A stretch of DNA of 14,725 nt, taken from positions 1-14,725 of the forward strand of contig CABRLN010000040.1 in assembly GCA_902471875.1 (NCBI GenBank). The letters run 5' to 3'. Under the pieces are notes generated by a model, which saw nothing but the letters and a program-made list of their open reading frames with translations, searched no databases and was not told the DNA's origin. The DNA is from an uncultured Clostridium sp. (GTDB lineage Bacteria > Bacillota > Clostridia > Oscillospirales > Acutalibacteraceae). Positions 14,055-14,725 of this stretch are shown piece by piece; the first letter of the stretch is position 1, and each line of letters begins with the position of its first letter. A program made the position numbers and the translations under genes.

Positions 14055-14725
14055 ATGTATGCTAAAAGAATTATTCCTTGTCTTGATGTTAAAAACGGAA
14101 GGGTTGTAAAGGGTACAAGCTTTGTAAATTTAAGAGACGCAGGTGACCCTGTGCAGTGTGCCATAGAATATGACAAACAAGGTGCAGACGAGCTTGTTCT
14201 GCTGGATATTACAGCCTCCTCTGACGCCAGAAACATTATGATAGACATTGTAAGTCAGGTTGCAAACAGTATATTCATTCCATTTACAGTTGGTGGCGGT
14301 ATAAGAACGGTTGACGACTTTACACAGATTTTGCGTGCAGGCGCAGACAAAGTAAGCGTAAACTCAGCTGCAATTAAGCGTCCCGACATTATTAACGAGG
14401 CAGCTTATAAATTTGGCAGTCAGTGCGTAGTGGCTGCCATAGACGCAAAACGCAATGGCAAAAGCTGGGAGGTTTATATTAACGGCGGAAGAATACCAAT
14501 GGGCATTGACGCTGTAGAATGGGCTAAAGAGGCAGAAAAGCGAGGTGCAGGCGAAATTTTGTTGACCAGTATGGACTGTGACGGTCAAAAACAGGGCTAT
14601 GACCTTGAATTTACCAAAGCTGTATCTGAAAGTGTTGGCATACCTGTAATAGCTTCAGGCGGTGCAGGAGCCTTAGAGCATTTTAAAGATGCGTTTACTA
14701 TTGGAAAGGCTGATGCTGTTTTAGC
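14055..14725 (+). CDS. hisF: Imidazole glycerol phosphate synthase, cyclase subunit (3' end cut off)
   Basis: HisF is the (beta/alpha)8-barrel cyclase of the HisFH complex. Only the first 223 codons are inside the window; the family is about 250 residues, so some 30 are missing. Both catalytic aspartates are visible: D11 in IIPCLDV and D130 in AAIDAK. Phosphate-binding glycine loops are visible at VGGGIR (79-84) and ASGGAG (200-205), and TSMDCDG (171-177) is typical. ATG at 14055 follows the hisH stop by one base; GGAAAGG about 12 nt upstream is a distant ribosome site, consistent with coupling to hisH. hisA, which often lies between hisH and hisF, is absent from this position. Confidence 0.97.
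   Translation, partial: MYAKRIIPCLDVKNGRVVKGTSFVNLRDAGDPVQCAIEYDKQGADELVLLDITASSDARNIMIDIVSQVANSIFIPFTVGGGIRTVDDFTQILRAGADKVSVNSAAIKRPDIINEAAYKFGSQCVVAAIDAKRNGKSWEVYINGGRIPMGIDAVEWAKEAEKRGAGEILLTSMDCDGQKQGYDLEFTKAVSESVGIPVIASGGAGALEHFKDAFTIGKADAVL

Overview
The window is A+T-rich DNA from the Clostridia, most likely a spore-forming anaerobic gut-type lineage such as Oscillospirales or a relative. The evidence is gene content: a SCIFF ranthipeptide pair (scfA/scfB), which is a near-universal marker of Clostridia; an IspH reductase fused to ribosomal protein S1 domains, a fusion typical of this class; a SpoIIM sporulation protein; and strong AGGAGG-type ribosome binding sites. No tRNA, rRNA, CRISPR array, transposase or phage gene was seen.

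Layout. Positions 1-440 are non-coding and hold a cluster of short perfect hairpins (100-219) and the terminator of the SCIFF operon (316-359). Everything from 441 to 13040 lies on the minus strand, so it reads right to left. (1) scfA-scfB (2104 to 441) has its own consensus promoter, a foldable leader of about 120 nt, an intercistronic hairpin and a final terminator. (2) An Orn/Lys/Arg decarboxylase-family PLP enzyme (3697 to 2279) starts at GTG just after a hairpin. (3) spoIIM and a six-helix membrane protein (5322 to 3749). (4) proC and an S66 peptidase-family gene (7294 to 5552), from a TTTACA/TATAAT promoter. (5) A five-gene operon (13040 to 7557): RpiR-type regulator, HI0933-type flavoprotein, cmk, plsC and ispH-rpsA, with overlaps or gaps of at most 22 nt, closed by two hairpins. 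A divergent A+T-rich intergenic region (13041-13423) separates this from the plus-strand histidine genes hisH and hisF; hisF runs off the window end.

Function. The large operon combines nucleotide supply (Cmk), phospholipid synthesis (PlsC), isoprenoid synthesis (IspH) and translation (S1 domains), a housekeeping grouping, with a sugar-phosphate-type regulator at its head. HisH and HisF are the two subunits of imidazole glycerol phosphate synthase. The most unusual unit is the SCIFF pair: a 48-residue six-cysteine precursor and its radical SAM/SPASM thioether-forming maturase, whose biological role is still poorly understood. The regulatory structures around it (leader fold, intercistronic hairpin) and a cysteine tail on the maturase with the same spacing as its substrate are the best leads here. 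Four start codons (scfA, proC, cmk, rpiR-type) were placed downstream of the longest open frame because the Shine-Dalgarno sequences demand it.
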